Positions 47,609-57,746 of a stretch of 64,000 bases of DNA are shown piece by piece; the first letter of the stretch is position 1, and the number at the start of each line of letters is the position of its first letter. The stretch lies in NCBI GenBank assembly GCA_938041955.1, contig CALISD010000001.1, forward strand, positions 58,065-122,064, given 5' to 3'. The DNA is from an uncultured Granulosicoccaceae bacterium. GTDB lineage: Bacteria; Pseudomonadota; Gammaproteobacteria; Granulosicoccales; Granulosicoccaceae. The position numbers and the translations under genes are program-made. The notes beneath the pieces were generated by a model, which saw only the letters and a program-made list of their open reading frames with translations, did not search any database and was not told the origin of the DNA.

Positions 47609-47906
47609 AGTGGGCCCATTCATATACGTGTGCTTCTGCCGCAGTACCTATGTGGTTCGAGACAGCACCAAAACATCGGCGGAGGCGGAATGCTACCCAC
47701 CCGGTGATGCACGCTGCGTCTTTAATTTTCGAATAATTGCTCGTTAAGTGATTGATATTTAAGCGGCAAGTTCTATTTTTTCAAATTCCTGCCAGTTTTC
47801 TGCCAGCTACTATACTCATAAGTGATCCGGATTTGTCTCCGGGTCCGATCGACTTCGATCGTCTGCCTATAAAAACAAAATAAACAGACCACGGAAGCCC
47901 AATAAG
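47609..47906. other. Leader and promoter region of the dual-receiver gene
   Basis: A 298-base gap. A TATACT hexamer at 47811-47816 could be a -10 box, though no good -35 stands at the right spacing. Downstream of it are two hairpins (47824-47861), then the start codon at 47907. The first 200 bases (47609-47800) show no feature that I recognise. Confidence 0.4.
47824..47861 (+). promoter_or_regulatory. Two adjacent hairpins in the leader of the dual-receiver gene
   Basis: Stem 1 is GATCCGG (47824-47830) with CCGGGTC (47839-47845), 7 bp with one G-U pair and an 8-base loop. Stem 2 follows at once: CGATCGA (47846-47852) with TCGATCG (47855-47861), a perfect 7-bp stem with a 2-base gap. They lie 46 bases before the start codon. 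No T-run follows, so they may be an RNA control element or a binding site for a dimeric protein. Confidence 0.5.
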
Positions 47907-49481
47907 ATGTCTAGCGTAGCGCAAAGAATCAAACTGTTGATTGTCGATATTTCACCGTCGATGGCTCAGGTGCTAAAAACTTTCGCCGACCAGCATGGCT
48001 ATGATTGCGATGTGTTTTCTGATTCAGTACTCGCGTGTGAGGCATTAAAGAATCGGTTTGTAAATATTGATCAAAGCTATGATTTTGTTTTACTCGGCTG
48101 GCCTGAGGGTAAAATTGGAATTATTTCTGATCTATTAAGTAGATTGGGTTCTGTTGATCATTCGGATCTGCCTCTGATCGTACTGAGTGATGACGTAAAG
48201 CCCGACATTCAAGCTCTATCAAGGCGACGCGGCAATACACACTCATTGTTGTGGCATGAACATAAGCGTGCTGCGGATATCATTGAAAGCCTGGTATTTG
48301 CAGATGCGCCAGTGAGTGGTTCAACGAATGTGAAAGTTGTGCCAAGCGCCGTATCAAAGCCGTCGAGACAGGTGCTGTTAGTCGATAGCACGTCTTCAGT
48401 GTGTAACTCACTCAAAGAATTACTTGAGGCAAACAACTATCAGGTGAACATAGTGAGTACTGCCGCAGAGGCGCGAACCGCTGTGAGTACAGGTAGATAC
48501 GATTTGGTTGTTACAGAATTCTTTTTGTTGGGTGAAAGCGGTGAGAATTTGTGTCGTTACCTTAAAGCTATGGCTGCTGAAACCCGGCCGGTGTATGCGG
48601 TAATGACTAAAGATATTGTAGATAGCGTCGTGCAAAGAAGTCTGGCAGTCGGGGCGATCACCTGTCTCGATAAAACTGAATCCATGGAAGTTCTTTTTGC
48701 GAGAATCCATGCGATTGCTCAAGGCGTTCCGCAAAATGTACGAGAGGCGGTTGTCGACACTATAGCGGCAGAGCCAATCCCGGTTCAGCAGAGTCTCGGT
48801 GCGCTAAAGCCGGTTGAGGAAGTGACCCAAATAGCTGATCCAGAGGTGAGTGCGCCACTGATGAAGACCACGCGGCAGAAAGTACTTGGTGTCAATGCGA
48901 TTGAAAGCGCAATAAAAGACGCTCTATCGGTAGATGATGAAGGCATTTGCTACAGTATGCTAATGCTTGATATAAAGATGATCGCAGCCGCCACCGGTGA
49001 CAGGCTGAGCATCGGAGGCAGTGAAGTCATGCTGAAAATGGTAAAGGCCAGATTGGCTGCCCTTTATACACGTGAAAATTCACTGGCGTATGTCAGCAAT
49101 GGCCGATTTGTATTCTTGCTGGCAACAAATGAAGTAAAACAGGCGTTGCTGCTCTCTCGAAAGCTGGTAGAAATTGTCCCGTCGATGATCAATTATCTGT
49201 CTGAAGTGGAGCTTGTCTCACATGGTTCGTTTATCCTCTTGCCTCGTAAGACCAGCCAGGTGCCGCGCTTCTTTCTGCAGCACGGAGCGGCCGGTTGTGC
49301 ACGCGCTGAGCTGGATAAAATGGATAACAAAATATTAGTGGCGCACAAGAATCAGTATCTGCCAACGGATAAGTTAGACAGACGAAAACAGGTGAAGCCG
49401 GAGCATGTGGCCTCGAAGGGTCCTGTAAAAGTGTTTGCCAAAGTGTCTGTGAAAGGTGATAAAAAAATTGAGGCCGCCTAG
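47907..49481 (+). CDS. Dual pseudo-receiver protein with degenerate GGDEF domain
   Basis: A 524-residue protein, apparently a catalytically inactive signalling protein. Receiver-like domain 1 spans about residues 8-130 (LLIVDISPSMAQVLKTFA; LLGWPEGKIG where the phosphorylated Asp should be). Receiver-like domain 2 spans about 150-265 (VLLVDSTSSVCNSLKELLEANNY; VVTEFFLLGESG, with Glu in place of Asp). Residues about 330-470 resemble a GGDEF domain (MLDIKMIAAATGDRLSIGG), but the signature is SNGRF instead of GGDEF, so diguanylate cyclase activity is not expected. The C-terminus is basic. It ends at a strong terminator and has no kinase neighbour. Confidence 0.8.
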   Translation: MSSVAQRIKLLIVDISPSMAQVLKTFADQHGYDCDVFSDSVLACEALKNRFVNIDQSYDFVLLGWPEGKIGIISDLLSRLGSVDHSDLPLIVLSDDVKPDIQALSRRRGNTHSLLWHEHKRAADIIESLVFADAPVSGSTNVKVVPSAVSKPSRQVLLVDSTSSVCNSLKELLEANNYQVNIVSTAAEARTAVSTGRYDLVVTEFFLLGESGENLCRYLKAMAAETRPVYAVMTKDIVDSVVQRSLAVGAITCLDKTESMEVLFARIHAIAQGVPQNVREAVVDTIAAEPIPVQQSLGALKPVEEVTQIADPEVSAPLMKTTRQKVLGVNAIESAIKDALSVDDEGICYSMLMLDIKMIAAATGDRLSIGGSEVMLKMVKARLAALYTRENSLAYVSNGRFVFLLATNEVKQALLLSRKLVEIVPSMINYLSEVELVSHGSFILLPRKTSQVPRFFLQHGAAGCARAELDKMDNKILVAHKNQYLPTDKLDRRKQVKPEHVASKGPVKVFAKVSVKGDKKIEAA

Positions 49482-49510
49482 CGCGGATCTTTTCTGAGTA
49501 TCAGCATCTT

Positions 49511-49540
49511 AAAAGCCGACTGATTGGTCGGCTTTTTTTT
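49511..49540 (+). terminator. Rho-independent terminator after the dual-receiver gene
   Basis: AAAAGCCGAC (49511-49520) pairs with GTCGGCTTTT (49527-49536) around a 6-base loop, followed by an unbroken T-run to 49540. Confidence 0.93.
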
Positions 49541-49692
49541 ACTCGGCTGGTCACTGCAGGATGTGTGAAGTGCGGAGGTCATCATCACGAGATGATTGTA
49601 GGCCAGCCGCGAGTCGCCCCGCGAGTTGCCCCGCGGTGGCAATCTACAGCTTTCTTGCAGTCAGAGAGCGATGTGTCATACCGGTTGCAGAA

Positions 49693-52491
49693 TTAATCCA
49701 GTTTTCCGCGCAGTTGCTCTATCGCTACCAAAACATCAGAAAGCTTCTGCTTTTCCTTTTCCACCACTGCAGGTGGTGCTTTTGAGACAAAGCTTTCATT
49801 GCCAAGCTTGCCTTCAAGTCTCGATTTTTCCTTTTCCAGTCGGTCGCTTTCACGTTTTAGCCGTTCTGCTTCAGCGACAGGATCAATCAATCCTTCAAGT
49901 GGAATCAGTATTCTCATCTCCTCTACCAGCGCGGGTGCAGACTCCGGTGCGGTTTGATCCGCTGTTAAGATCGTGATTTCTTCAGTTTTCGCTAGTACTT
50001 CAAGCAGTGCGGCGTGTTGCTTTACGCGATTTGCACTTATAGAGGATGCGTTTTCACATAACACAGGCAGAACTTTACTCGGAGCGATGTCCATTTCAGC
50101 GCGAATCTTTCGAATGCCTAGAACGAAGGATTTTATCCAATCGATCTCGGCAACCGCTTCATTGTCAATCCGGTTTGGATCGCAAACAGGGTAAGGCTGA
50201 CGCATGATGGTGTCACCAGTCACTCCAGTTTTAGGTGCGACTTTCTGCCATAACTCTTCGGTGATATAAGGCATAAACGGATGGCTGATTCGCAGTAAGG
50301 TCTCGAGGACTCGAAGCAATGTTCGTTGCGTACCGAGCTTTTGTGCAACGCTTGCGCCTTGCTCCACGCTTAATAGTGGCTTTGTGAGCTCCAGGTACCA
50401 GTCACAGTATTCGTTCCATGCAAATTCATAGATTTCTTTTGCTGCAAGATCGAGTCGGTAGTTGTCGAGGTGCTGAGTTACCTGAAGCTCGAGTTGTTGC
50501 AGTAGTGAAATGATCCATTTATCAGCCAGTGAGAGCTCAATACCTGTATCGTTAGCTTTTGAATGATCAAAGTCTTCTGTGTTCTTGAGTACATAGCGTG
50601 TGGCGTTCCACAGCTTGTTGCAGTAGTTGCGATAACCTTCAACACGCTTCAGATCAAAGCGAATATCGCGACCGGTGGAGGCCAAAATAGCGAACGTGAA
50701 TCGCAATGCATCGGTGCCGTAGCCTGCAATACCATCGCTAAACTCTTTTCGTGTCTGCTTGGCGATTTTCTCTGCCAGATGCTCCTGCATCATGTTGGCA
50801 GTGCGCTTTTCAACCAGATCTTCTAAGGTAATGCCGTCGATGATATCGATGGGATCAAGTACGTTGCCCTTGGACTTAGACATTTTCTGGCCATTGGCAT
50901 CACGTACAAGCCCGTGGATGTACACTTCTTTAAAGGGTACATCGCCATCCATAAATTTAAGGCCGAACATAATCATTCTGGCGACCCAGAAGAAGATGAT
51001 GTCAAAGCCTGTCACCAGCACGCTGGTGGGATACCAGGTTTTTAATGCGTCAGTCTGCTCTGGCCAGCCAAGCGTTGAAAATGGCCATAGACCGGAAGAA
51101 AACCAGGTATCGAGCACATCATCGTCCTGGCGCAGTGCCAGATCATCTGACAATTTGTATTTTACTCTAACCTGAGCTTCAGACTCGGCAACATAAACAT
51201 TGCCATGGTCGTCATACCACGCAGGGATTCTGTGTCCCCACCAAATTTGTCGGCTGATACACCAGTCTTCAATGTTGTCGAGCCACTGGTAGTAGGTTTT
51301 TGACCAGTTATCGGGAACAAACTTGATCGATCCGTTTTTAACCGCATCGATTGAAGGCTGGGTGATGGCGGTTTTACCACCGGGTCGTCCATCGGCTTGC
51401 GTCTCAGTGGTGAGATCTACATACCATTGGTCAGTCAGATAAGGCTCAACGACCGCGTTTGATCGATCGCCGCGAGGCACCATGAGCTTGTGATCATCAA
51501 TTCGCTCCACGAGGTCGAGCGCTTTCATGTCTTTTACGATCTGCTTTCTGGCAACGTATCGATCCAGTCCCTGATACACCGACGGGGCCTGATCGTTTAT
51601 TTCAGCGTTATCATTAAATATGTTGATGATTTCGAGACTGTGGCGTTGCCCCATCGCATAGTCGTTGAAGTCATGCGCAGGGGTTATTTTTACGCAACCG
51701 GAACCGAATTCCGGATCAACATAGTCGTCCCCGATAATCGGGATTTCCCGATCTACCAGTGGCAGCGTGATGGTTTTTCCGATCAGATGTTTATATCGTT
51801 CGTCTTCCGGATGAACGGCAACTGCGCTGTCTCCGAGCATCGTTTCAGGGCGCGTAGTGGCAACAATAAGTTGTCCACTGCCATCAGATAGCGGATAGCG
51901 CAGGTGCCACATATGTCCCTGTTCTTCTTCGCTAAGTACCTCCAGGTCAGACAGAGCAGTGTGTAATACCGGGTCCCAATTTACTAAGCGTTTGCCGCGA
52001 TAGATCAAGCCTTCGTCATAGAGAGAGACAAAAACGTCGCTGACTGCTTGTGAAAGGCCTTCATCCATGGTGAACCGTTCGCGATTCCAATCAGGTGAGG
52101 TACCCATGCGACGAAGTTGCTGTGTGATTTGACCGCCGGACTCTTCCTTCCACTCCCATACTTTTTCGATAAACTTGTCACGGCCGAGATCGTGGCGAGT
52201 TTGTTGTTGGGCTGCGAGTTGTCGTTCAACGACCATTTGTGTTGCGATACCCGCATGGTCAGTTCCAGGCTGCCACAGTGTGTTGTCGCCTTTCATACGG
52301 TGGTAGCGAATGAGTGTATCCATCACTGTGTCCTGGAATGCGTGCCCCATGTGGAGCGTTCCGGTGACATTCGGTGGTGGAATCATGATGCAGTAGGGCG
52401 AACCATCTCCATCAGGGGCAAAATGATTGCCGCGCTCCCAGTACTCATACCAGGATTGTTCGATGGCGGTGGGGTTGTAAGTTGTTTCCAT
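49693..52491 (-). CDS. valS: Valine-tRNA ligase
   Basis: Class I aminoacyl-tRNA synthetase charging tRNA-Val, 932 residues. The HIGH motif appears as [17 protein letters not shown] near residue 40, and KMSKS as [14 protein letters not shown] near residue 545. The CP1 editing domain lies between them ([19 protein letters not shown]). The anticodon-binding domain follows, and the protein ends in the typical valyl coiled coil ([21 protein letters not shown]). It is last in the pepA-holC-valS group, the classical order in gammaproteobacteria, with 173 bases between holC and valS that include the palindrome TCTTATATAAGA at 52622-52633. Confidence 0.98.
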   Translation of the reverse strand: METTYNPTAIEQSWYEYWERGNHFAPDGDGSPYCIMIPPPNVTGTLHMGHAFQDTVMDTLIRYHRMKGDNTLWQPGTDHAGIATQMVVERQLAAQQQTRHDLGRDKFIEKVWEWKEESGGQITQQLRRMGTSPDWNRERFTMDEGLSQAVSDVFVSLYDEGLIYRGKRLVNWDPVLHTALSDLEVLSEEEQGHMWHLRYPLSDGSGQLIVATTRPETMLGDSAVAVHPEDERYKHLIGKTITLPLVDREIPIIGDDYVDPEFGSGCVKITPAHDFNDYAMGQRHSLEIINIFNDNAEINDQAPSVYQGLDRYVARKQIVKDMKALDLVERIDDHKLMVPRGDRSNAVVEPYLTDQWYVDLTTETQADGRPGGKTAITQPSIDAVKNGSIKFVPDNWSKTYYQWLDNIEDWCISRQIWWGHRIPAWYDDHGNVYVAESEAQVRVKYKLSDDLALRQDDDVLDTWFSSGLWPFSTLGWPEQTDALKTWYPTSVLVTGFDIIFFWVARMIMFGLKFMDGDVPFKEVYIHGLVRDANGQKMSKSKGNVLDPIDIIDGITLEDLVEKRTANMMQEHLAEKIAKQTRKEFSDGIAGYGTDALRFTFAILASTGRDIRFDLKRVEGYRNYCNKLWNATRYVLKNTEDFDHSKANDTGIELSLADKWIISLLQQLELQVTQHLDNYRLDLAAKEIYEFAWNEYCDWYLELTKPLLSVEQGASVAQKLGTQRTLLRVLETLLRISHPFMPYITEELWQKVAPKTGVTGDTIMRQPYPVCDPNRIDNEAVAEIDWIKSFVLGIRKIRAEMDIAPSKVLPVLCENASSISANRVKQHAALLEVLAKTEEITILTADQTAPESAPALVEEMRILIPLEGLIDPVAEAERLKRESDRLEKEKSRLEGKLGNESFVSKAPPAVVEKEKQKLSDVLVAIEQLRGKLD

Positions 52492-52664
52492 GACGGCTGC
52501 TGTAATCGCAAAGTGGTTTTGCAGGATTTTAGCAGGTTAGTTAGGTTGTAGCAGAAATGGCGGTCACTAAACCGCAGCGGGGGCAGAGGCTGAGCTGATC
52601 GCAGCCCTTTAACGAGAGTGTTCTTATATAAGAGTGTTATGTATAAGTATATGTGGTTGTTGGT

Positions 52665-53069
52665 TTAAAGAGCTAGCTGTGCTGGTATTTTACTGTGCAA
52701 CAGTGGATAGCCGCGGGACTTATAGTACTTATACCGCTCACGACCCATATCCTTGGAGTGGCTACCGGTGCAGATAATTTCAAGTGTGGTTTCAAAACTA
52801 CTGAAGAAGTGGGGCACTTCTCCGGATAAGTTCAGTAACACCTCACGTGTGCTGTCCGGCTCGCCTTTGTGATCAATGGCGAGCCGTTCATCTCCTTGGC
52901 TCAGTTTTTCTGCACATTGTTCCTGCATCTGCCGGGTATCTTTTGCTGATCCGGTGTGGATATACAGATGTTTGCCCCGTGCGAGTTGCTGCATTGCCAG
53001 TTGCAGCGCGTAGCTGAACTGTTCTGCCGGGTCATCGGTCTCAATGAGGTAAAACTGAACGTTAGTCAT
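52665..53069 (-). CDS. holC: DNA polymerase III subunit chi
   Basis: HolC links the clamp loader to single-strand binding protein at the replication fork. 134 residues, close to E. coli chi (147). The N-terminus NVQFYLIETDDPAEQFSYALQLAMQQLARGKHLYIHT is the family's Rossmann-like opening; IDHKGEPDSTREVLLNLSGEVPHFFSSFETTLEII is the conserved middle, and the region RERYKYYKSRGYPLLHSKI the C-terminal end. It starts seven bases after the pepA stop and precedes valS. Confidence 0.92.
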   Translation of the reverse strand: MTNVQFYLIETDDPAEQFSYALQLAMQQLARGKHLYIHTGSAKDTRQMQEQCAEKLSQGDERLAIDHKGEPDSTREVLLNLSGEVPHFFSSFETTLEIICTGSHSKDMGRERYKYYKSRGYPLLHSKIPAQLAL

Positions 53070-53076
53070 GAGCCGG

Positions 53077-54567
53077 CTAGCTGCAACGGTTGAGCAAGTA
53101 TTGCATTAGCATGGGTACTGGTCGACCGGTGGATCCTTTTGCAGCGCCCTGTTTCCAGGCCACGCCAGCGATATCCAGGTGTGCCCAGCGATAGTCTTTG
53201 GCGAAGCTTGCCAGAAAACAACCGGCTGTGATGCTGCCGGCAGAGCGGCCACCAATATTGGCTAAATCGGCAAAGTTACTCGAGAGCTGTTTTTGGTAAT
53301 CGTCCCACAGCGGCAGTCGCCAGCAGCGGTCGTGACTATCGATGCCTGCACTGTACAAATCATCTGCCAGTTGATCGTCGTTGCTCATTAAGCCTGTCGT
53401 GTGATTTCCAAGTGCAACAATGACGGCTCCAGTGAGTGTGGCAATATCAATTACTACATCGGGTTTGTATTTACTGATATAGGTCAATGCATCACACAGA
53501 ACCAGCCGACCCTCTGCGTCTGTGTTCAGTACTTCAATGGTTTGACCGGACATTGATGTGACAATATCGCCAGGCTTAGTTGCTTCACCGCTCGGCATAT
53601 TTTCCGCGGCTGCGACCACGCCGATAACATTAATAGAGAGACCTAATTCTGCCACTGCCTGCATAACGCCAAACACACTTGCGGCACCACACATATCAAA
53701 CTTCATTTCGTCCATACCTGCCGATGGTTTGATTGATATGCCGCCTGTATCAAACGTCACTCCTTTACCAACCAATACCACCGGCTTGCTGCTCTTTGCC
53801 GCCCCTTTGTACTCCATACAAATAAGTTGCGCGGGCTCGGCGCTTCCTGCTGAAACACTCAGCAGCGCGCCCATACCAAGCTTGCTCATCTGTGCTTCAG
53901 TGAGTAATTTTGTGTTTACTGAAGGATAGGTTTTACTGAGTTTTTTTGCCTGCTTGCCAAGATAGGTCGGGGTGCACACATTGGCTGCGGTGTTGCCGAG
54001 GTCCCGTGCCAGGCTCATTCCGTTGGCGATAGCACTGCCTTGGTTAATGCCGCTTTCGGTGGCTTTGTTGTTTTTTCTGTCTTCTACAAACAAAGTGGCC
54101 TTGCCATTAAAGTGCGAGCCTTTTGTTTTTTTGCTTTTATGAAGGTCGAAAACATAAGTGTTAGCCGTTAGGGCTTGTGAAACTGTACGCGCTTGCCAGG
54201 CAAGGTCTTTATCTTCTACAGAGGTGTCGTTTAGGCAGATGACGCAATCTTTAATGCCGGGTGCAGACAAGGCGACGGCCATTGCATGGCTCATTTTTTC
54301 AAAATTTTGTGCTGATATTGAATTTTCGGCACCGGTGCTGACCAATAATATTCTTTGTGCACCAAGCTCTGGTACATCGTGCAGCATCACAGTTGCACCG
54401 GCTTTGTTTGCAAGGTCACCTTGCTTGAGAATTTTACTTAGGTATTTACCACTGGCGCTATCAGCCTCCGCTGTGGTTCCAGCCAGCTTTTTCTGGCTGC
54501 CTACTGAAAAGACCAGGCAATTCGTTTTGATTTTAAGCGGATTGGCATTAGAGAGTTTGATTTCCAA
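53077..54567 (-). CDS. pepA: Leucyl aminopeptidase (cytosol aminopeptidase PepA, M17)
   Basis: Di-metal aminopeptidase; in E. coli PepA also binds DNA at Xer recombination sites and the carAB promoter. From the TTG at 54567 it has 496 residues, the usual length, and begins EIKLSNANPLKIKTNCLVF; a GTG at 54642 would add 25 residues. The metal and catalytic motifs are VGKGVTFDTGGISIKPSAG near residue 265 and the M17 signature NTDAEGRLVLCDAL near residue 345. It is divergent from lptF, the arrangement seen across gammaproteobacteria. Confidence 0.95.
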   Translation of the reverse strand: MEIKLSNANPLKIKTNCLVFSVGSQKKLAGTTAEADSASGKYLSKILKQGDLANKAGATVMLHDVPELGAQRILLVSTGAENSISAQNFEKMSHAMAVALSAPGIKDCVICLNDTSVEDKDLAWQARTVSQALTANTYVFDLHKSKKTKGSHFNGKATLFVEDRKNNKATESGINQGSAIANGMSLARDLGNTAANVCTPTYLGKQAKKLSKTYPSVNTKLLTEAQMSKLGMGALLSVSAGSAEPAQLICMEYKGAAKSSKPVVLVGKGVTFDTGGISIKPSAGMDEMKFDMCGAASVFGVMQAVAELGLSINVIGVVAAAENMPSGEATKPGDIVTSMSGQTIEVLNTDAEGRLVLCDALTYISKYKPDVVIDIATLTGAVIVALGNHTTGLMSNDDQLADDLYSAGIDSHDRCWRLPLWDDYQKQLSSNFADLANIGGRSAGSITAGCFLASFAKDYRWAHLDIAGVAWKQGAAKGSTGRPVPMLMQYLLNRCS

Positions 54568-54724
54568 TTTGATCGGTCTCTGTTGGCTAGCGGTTAAGAA
54601 GAGGAAAAAAACAATATTACTGGGTTTGGTATGATCACGCACTATTAGTACGGATATCAGCCGTGAATAGTTAAGTAACGCTGTTGTCGCCCTGAATGAT
54701 CGCCACTCGGACCAACACTCTGCG

Positions 54725-55828
54725 ATGAAAACCCTTGATCGCTACATATTCAAAGAAATTTCCCTCACCTGGGTTGCGGTGACTGTGGTGCTTTTAGTGA
54801 TTATGGTAGCCAATGTGCTTGCGCGCATTTTATCAAAAGTCACCGACGGCACTTTGCCGGTTGATGCTTTGTTTCTGTTAGTGGGAGTCAAAGTCATCAA
54901 CTTATTGGTCACTTTAATACCGCTCGGTTTGTATCTCGGTGTGATGTTGGCTTTCGGTCGCTTGTATCGTGACAGTGAGATGTCCGCCATTGCTGCCTGC
55001 GGTACCGGGCTGGGTGCTCTGTATCGACCGGCGATCTGGAATGGTGTGATTGGCGTGGTGGTGATTACATTTTTGACCTTTTGGGCATCACCCTGGGCTG
55101 CTCGATATGAGCAACAACTGACTGAAAAAATTGCTACTCAATCCATTGGCAGCCTGTTGGATGCTGGGCGTTTCGTTGAAATTTTAAACGGTGGGGCGGT
55201 GGTATTTACCGAGTCGCTAGCGGATGGCAACGACAAGTTTAATCGCGTCTTTGTGCATCGTGATCTGGAAAATGGTGCGTTTGAAGTGGAAACCGCCGAG
55301 TACGCCATTTATCAGCGTGATGACGAGACAGACGAAGAGTTTATTGTGTTTGTTAATGGCGTCAGCACTATCGGAAAAGCCGGTGCAGAGAGCTATCAGC
55401 GCACTACATTTGCACGTCATGGAGTGCGCATACCGCGTGATGAGCAGGCGAATCGTGTGCTTGAGAACTCTGCCAAGACGTTTTCGGAGTTACTCAATAG
55501 TGATGATCTTCAATCGAAAGCAGAAATGCAGTGGCGGTTTTCGATTCCGCTTGCAGCGCTATTGCTGGCACTGTTAGCGATACCGTTGTCATATACCTCA
55601 CCCAGGCAGGGGCGGTATTCCAAAATCGCATTGGCCATATTGATCTATGTACCTTACGCCAATTTGTTGGTGTTAAGTCGAAAATGGGTGGCAGCAGGAA
55701 CGATCCCGCCATGGGTCGGTTTAACCTGGGTACATTTGCTGGTGGTTGCATTGATTCTCTTTCTGACCATAAAAAGATACGGCACCAGTTGGTTGCCGGG
55801 AAATAAAACAGCGGTGAATTCACTATGA
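54725..55828 (+). CDS. lptF: LPS export ABC transporter permease LptF
   Basis: One of two inner-membrane permeases that extract lipopolysaccharide and, with LptB2 and LptC, push it to the outer membrane. 367 residues: two helices, a periplasmic beta-jellyroll domain (about residues 130-260), then four helices. It begins MKTLDRYIFKEISLTWVAV and has LLSRKWVAAGTIPPWVGLTWVHL near the end, both typical of LptF. Its stop overlaps the lptG start by four bases (ATGA at 55825-55828). Confidence 0.95.
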   Translation: MKTLDRYIFKEISLTWVAVTVVLLVIMVANVLARILSKVTDGTLPVDALFLLVGVKVINLLVTLIPLGLYLGVMLAFGRLYRDSEMSAIAACGTGLGALYRPAIWNGVIGVVVITFLTFWASPWAARYEQQLTEKIATQSIGSLLDAGRFVEILNGGAVVFTESLADGNDKFNRVFVHRDLENGAFEVETAEYAIYQRDDETDEEFIVFVNGVSTIGKAGAESYQRTTFARHGVRIPRDEQANRVLENSAKTFSELLNSDDLQSKAEMQWRFSIPLAALLLALLAIPLSYTSPRQGRYSKIALAILIYVPYANLLVLSRKWVAAGTIPPWVGLTWVHLLVVALILFLTIKRYGTSWLPGNKTAVNSL

Positions 55829-56892
55829 GTTTACTTGCGCGCTATATCGGCAAAACGGTCTTTCTCAACACCTTGTTGGTGCTAATGGTGTTAGTCGCGC
55901 TATCTGCTTTGTTCAGTTTCATTGGTGAGCTAGATGATGTCGGCAAGGGCGATTACTCTGTTAAGACCGCGCTAATCTATATTTTATTGCGAATCCCCGG
56001 TACTGCTTACGAGTTGTTTCCATCATCTGTGTTGCTGGGGAGTTTGCTTGGTTTAGGTGCAATGGCGTCCCATAGTGAGCTCACAGTGATGCGGTCGGCC
56101 GGAATTTCCATTGCACAGATGGCGACTGCGGTCGCCATGATCGGGCTGTTGTTGATGGGGTTGGTGGCGATGCTGGGTGAGTTTGTTATGCCACCCAGTG
56201 AGAGTCAGGCGCAGGAGTTACGAAGCGCTGCATTGTCAAAGAGGCTGTCGATACGATCGCAAACAGGCTATTGGGCAAAGTCTGATACTCGTTTCATCAA
56301 CATTAAGTCTGTATTGCCAGATATGACCCTGATTGACGTCAGCATCTATGAATTTGATGGTGGTAGTGAATTGCAGAGTGTCGTGCATGCGCAACAGGCA
56401 CAACAAGTGGAAGGCGGTGAGTGGCAGCTGCGAGAAATAACCCAAACCAACTTTTTTGCTGATTCTTTAACTACTGAGCGTTCCGAGCTGCGCCAGGTAC
56501 CGGATCTTGTTAATGCGGAGCTACTACAGGGGCTGTCAGTGGCGCCCGAATCAATGTCGATAAGAAACCTGTTTAGTCAGATTGGTTACTTAAAGCGTAA
56601 TCAGCTAGATAGCGGACCGATTGAGTTGGCGTTGTGGACAAAAATAACCACGCCGTTATCCACATTGGTGATGTTGATGCTTTCGTTGCCGTTTGTGTTC
56701 ACTTCACAACGAAGTGGCAGTGTAGGGCAAAAGATATTCATCGGTATCTTGCTTGGGATAGGATATTTTCTGCTCAACCGGCTTTTTACCCATCTCGGGT
56801 TAGCGAATGGCCTGTCGCCTTCTGTGAGTACGTTAATACCCCTCACATTGTTCAGTTTACTCGCTGTATTTGGCTTGACGCGTATTGCTTAA
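55825..56892 (+). CDS. lptG: LPS export ABC transporter permease LptG
   Basis: Second permease of the LPS extractor, 355 residues, same fold as LptF. It opens with LLARYIGKTVFLNTLLVLMVL and has LFPSSVLLGSLLGLGAMASHSELTVMRSAGIS near residue 70, the LptG coupling-helix region. The last helices are KIFIGILLGIGYFLLNRLFTHLGLANGLSP near residue 305. It is translationally coupled to lptF. A weak stem (CAGTTT 56941-56946, AAACTG 56976-56981, then seven T) may end the operon. Confidence 0.95.
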   Translation: MSLLARYIGKTVFLNTLLVLMVLVALSALFSFIGELDDVGKGDYSVKTALIYILLRIPGTAYELFPSSVLLGSLLGLGAMASHSELTVMRSAGISIAQMATAVAMIGLLLMGLVAMLGEFVMPPSESQAQELRSAALSKRLSIRSQTGYWAKSDTRFINIKSVLPDMTLIDVSIYEFDGGSELQSVVHAQQAQQVEGGEWQLREITQTNFFADSLTTERSELRQVPDLVNAELLQGLSVAPESMSIRNLFSQIGYLKRNQLDSGPIELALWTKITTPLSTLVMLMLSLPFVFTSQRSGSVGQKIFIGILLGIGYFLLNRLFTHLGLANGLSPSVSTLIPLTLFSLLAVFGLTRIA

Positions 56893-56973
56893 TGGTCGTT
56901 TACAGTTAAATTAAGCTGACGTTGGACCAAAATATAAACACAGTTTAAGTGATTGCTGCTGAATTATCGTTTT

Positions 56974-57402
56974 TCAAACTGTTTTTTTCACCTTAAGACT
57001 TATTAATCTGGTTTTAGAGAGTCTGTCGTGCCATGCGAGTTTGTTTGGATCAAATAGTACCCATATCAAGCCAATTCCGGCGGGTAGCAACGCCACAGCT
57101 GCTGCGGCAAAGCGAATTGCAGCCTGTTTCCACGTTAACGAATCACTAATGTCGCTAATGATTTTAAGTTTCCAGGTGCGCATCCCCAATGTTTGGCCGC
57201 CATGTGTCCAAAACCATCCGAAGAAGGCGAAAGTAGTTAGTACGAGACATACGTAATACGCTGGATGAGTTACTTCTTCACCCGTATTTAACGCAACAGC
57301 AATTGCAGTAACGGCGAATAAGACACCGAGTAGAAGTAATACATCATATAAAAGCGCGAGTAAGCGCCGGACTAATGAAGCTGCGATAGGTTTTGTATGC
57401 AT
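56974..57402 (-). CDS. RDD family membrane protein
   Basis: Small inner-membrane protein of 142 residues with the RDD domain. The conserved Arg-Asp positions are in SLVRRLLALLYDVLLLLGVLF near the N-terminus and in the last part (WVLFDPNKLAWHDRLSKTRLI). Three or four hydrophobic segments are seen. RDD proteins often accompany lptFG or pepA in gammaproteobacteria, as here, but their role is not settled; some act as Na+/H+ antiporters. It is convergent with lptG and divergent from the lysine-rich protein gene. Confidence 0.88.
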   Translation of the reverse strand: MHTKPIAASLVRRLLALLYDVLLLLGVLFAVTAIAVALNTGEEVTHPAYYVCLVLTTFAFFGWFWTHGGQTLGMRTWKLKIISDISDSLTWKQAAIRFAAAAVALLPAGIGLIWVLFDPNKLAWHDRLSKTRLISLKVKKTV

Positions 57403-57746
57403 TGTTGTTACTAAGGTTAGTTGATGAGCAATAGTAAAATTTTTAATCGTATTACTGCCGGAATAAACACCGAAAGATACTTTGTAAGTTTGTTGTTGTT
57501 ATAAAAATGTACTTCAAAAGATATGTTTTATAACTTTTTGAAGTTGAATTAAGCTTTATAAGTTTGTTAAAAGGACGTTAATAGATGAAATCGATGTAAT
57601 TTTTATGCTGTTTATCTATAAAAAATAGATTTTTTTGTTTATCTGGTGCCTTTTTTGTATTAAAAGCGCTGCGAAACAGTGTTTTTTATTGAATTCAATG
57701 AATTAACGATTATAATCCAATCGCCTATAACTCTCAGGAGAACTTA
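57403..57746. other. AT-rich divergent region upstream of the lysine-rich protein gene
   Basis: A 344-base gap, clearly richer in A and T than the rest of the window, with long T-runs (57629-57660). It separates RDD (minus) from the histone-like gene (plus) and holds the strong promoter at 57689-57716. High AT content could favour DNA bending or nucleoid-protein binding. No hairpin or repeat element stands out. Confidence 0.5.
57689..57716 (+). promoter_or_regulatory. Sigma-70 promoter of the lysine-rich protein gene
   Basis: A -35 box TTGAAT (57689-57694) and a consensus -10 box TATAAT (57711-57716) are separated by 16 bases. The start codon is 30 bases after the -10 box, with AGGAG (57736-57740) six bases before it. 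Confidence 0.75.
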
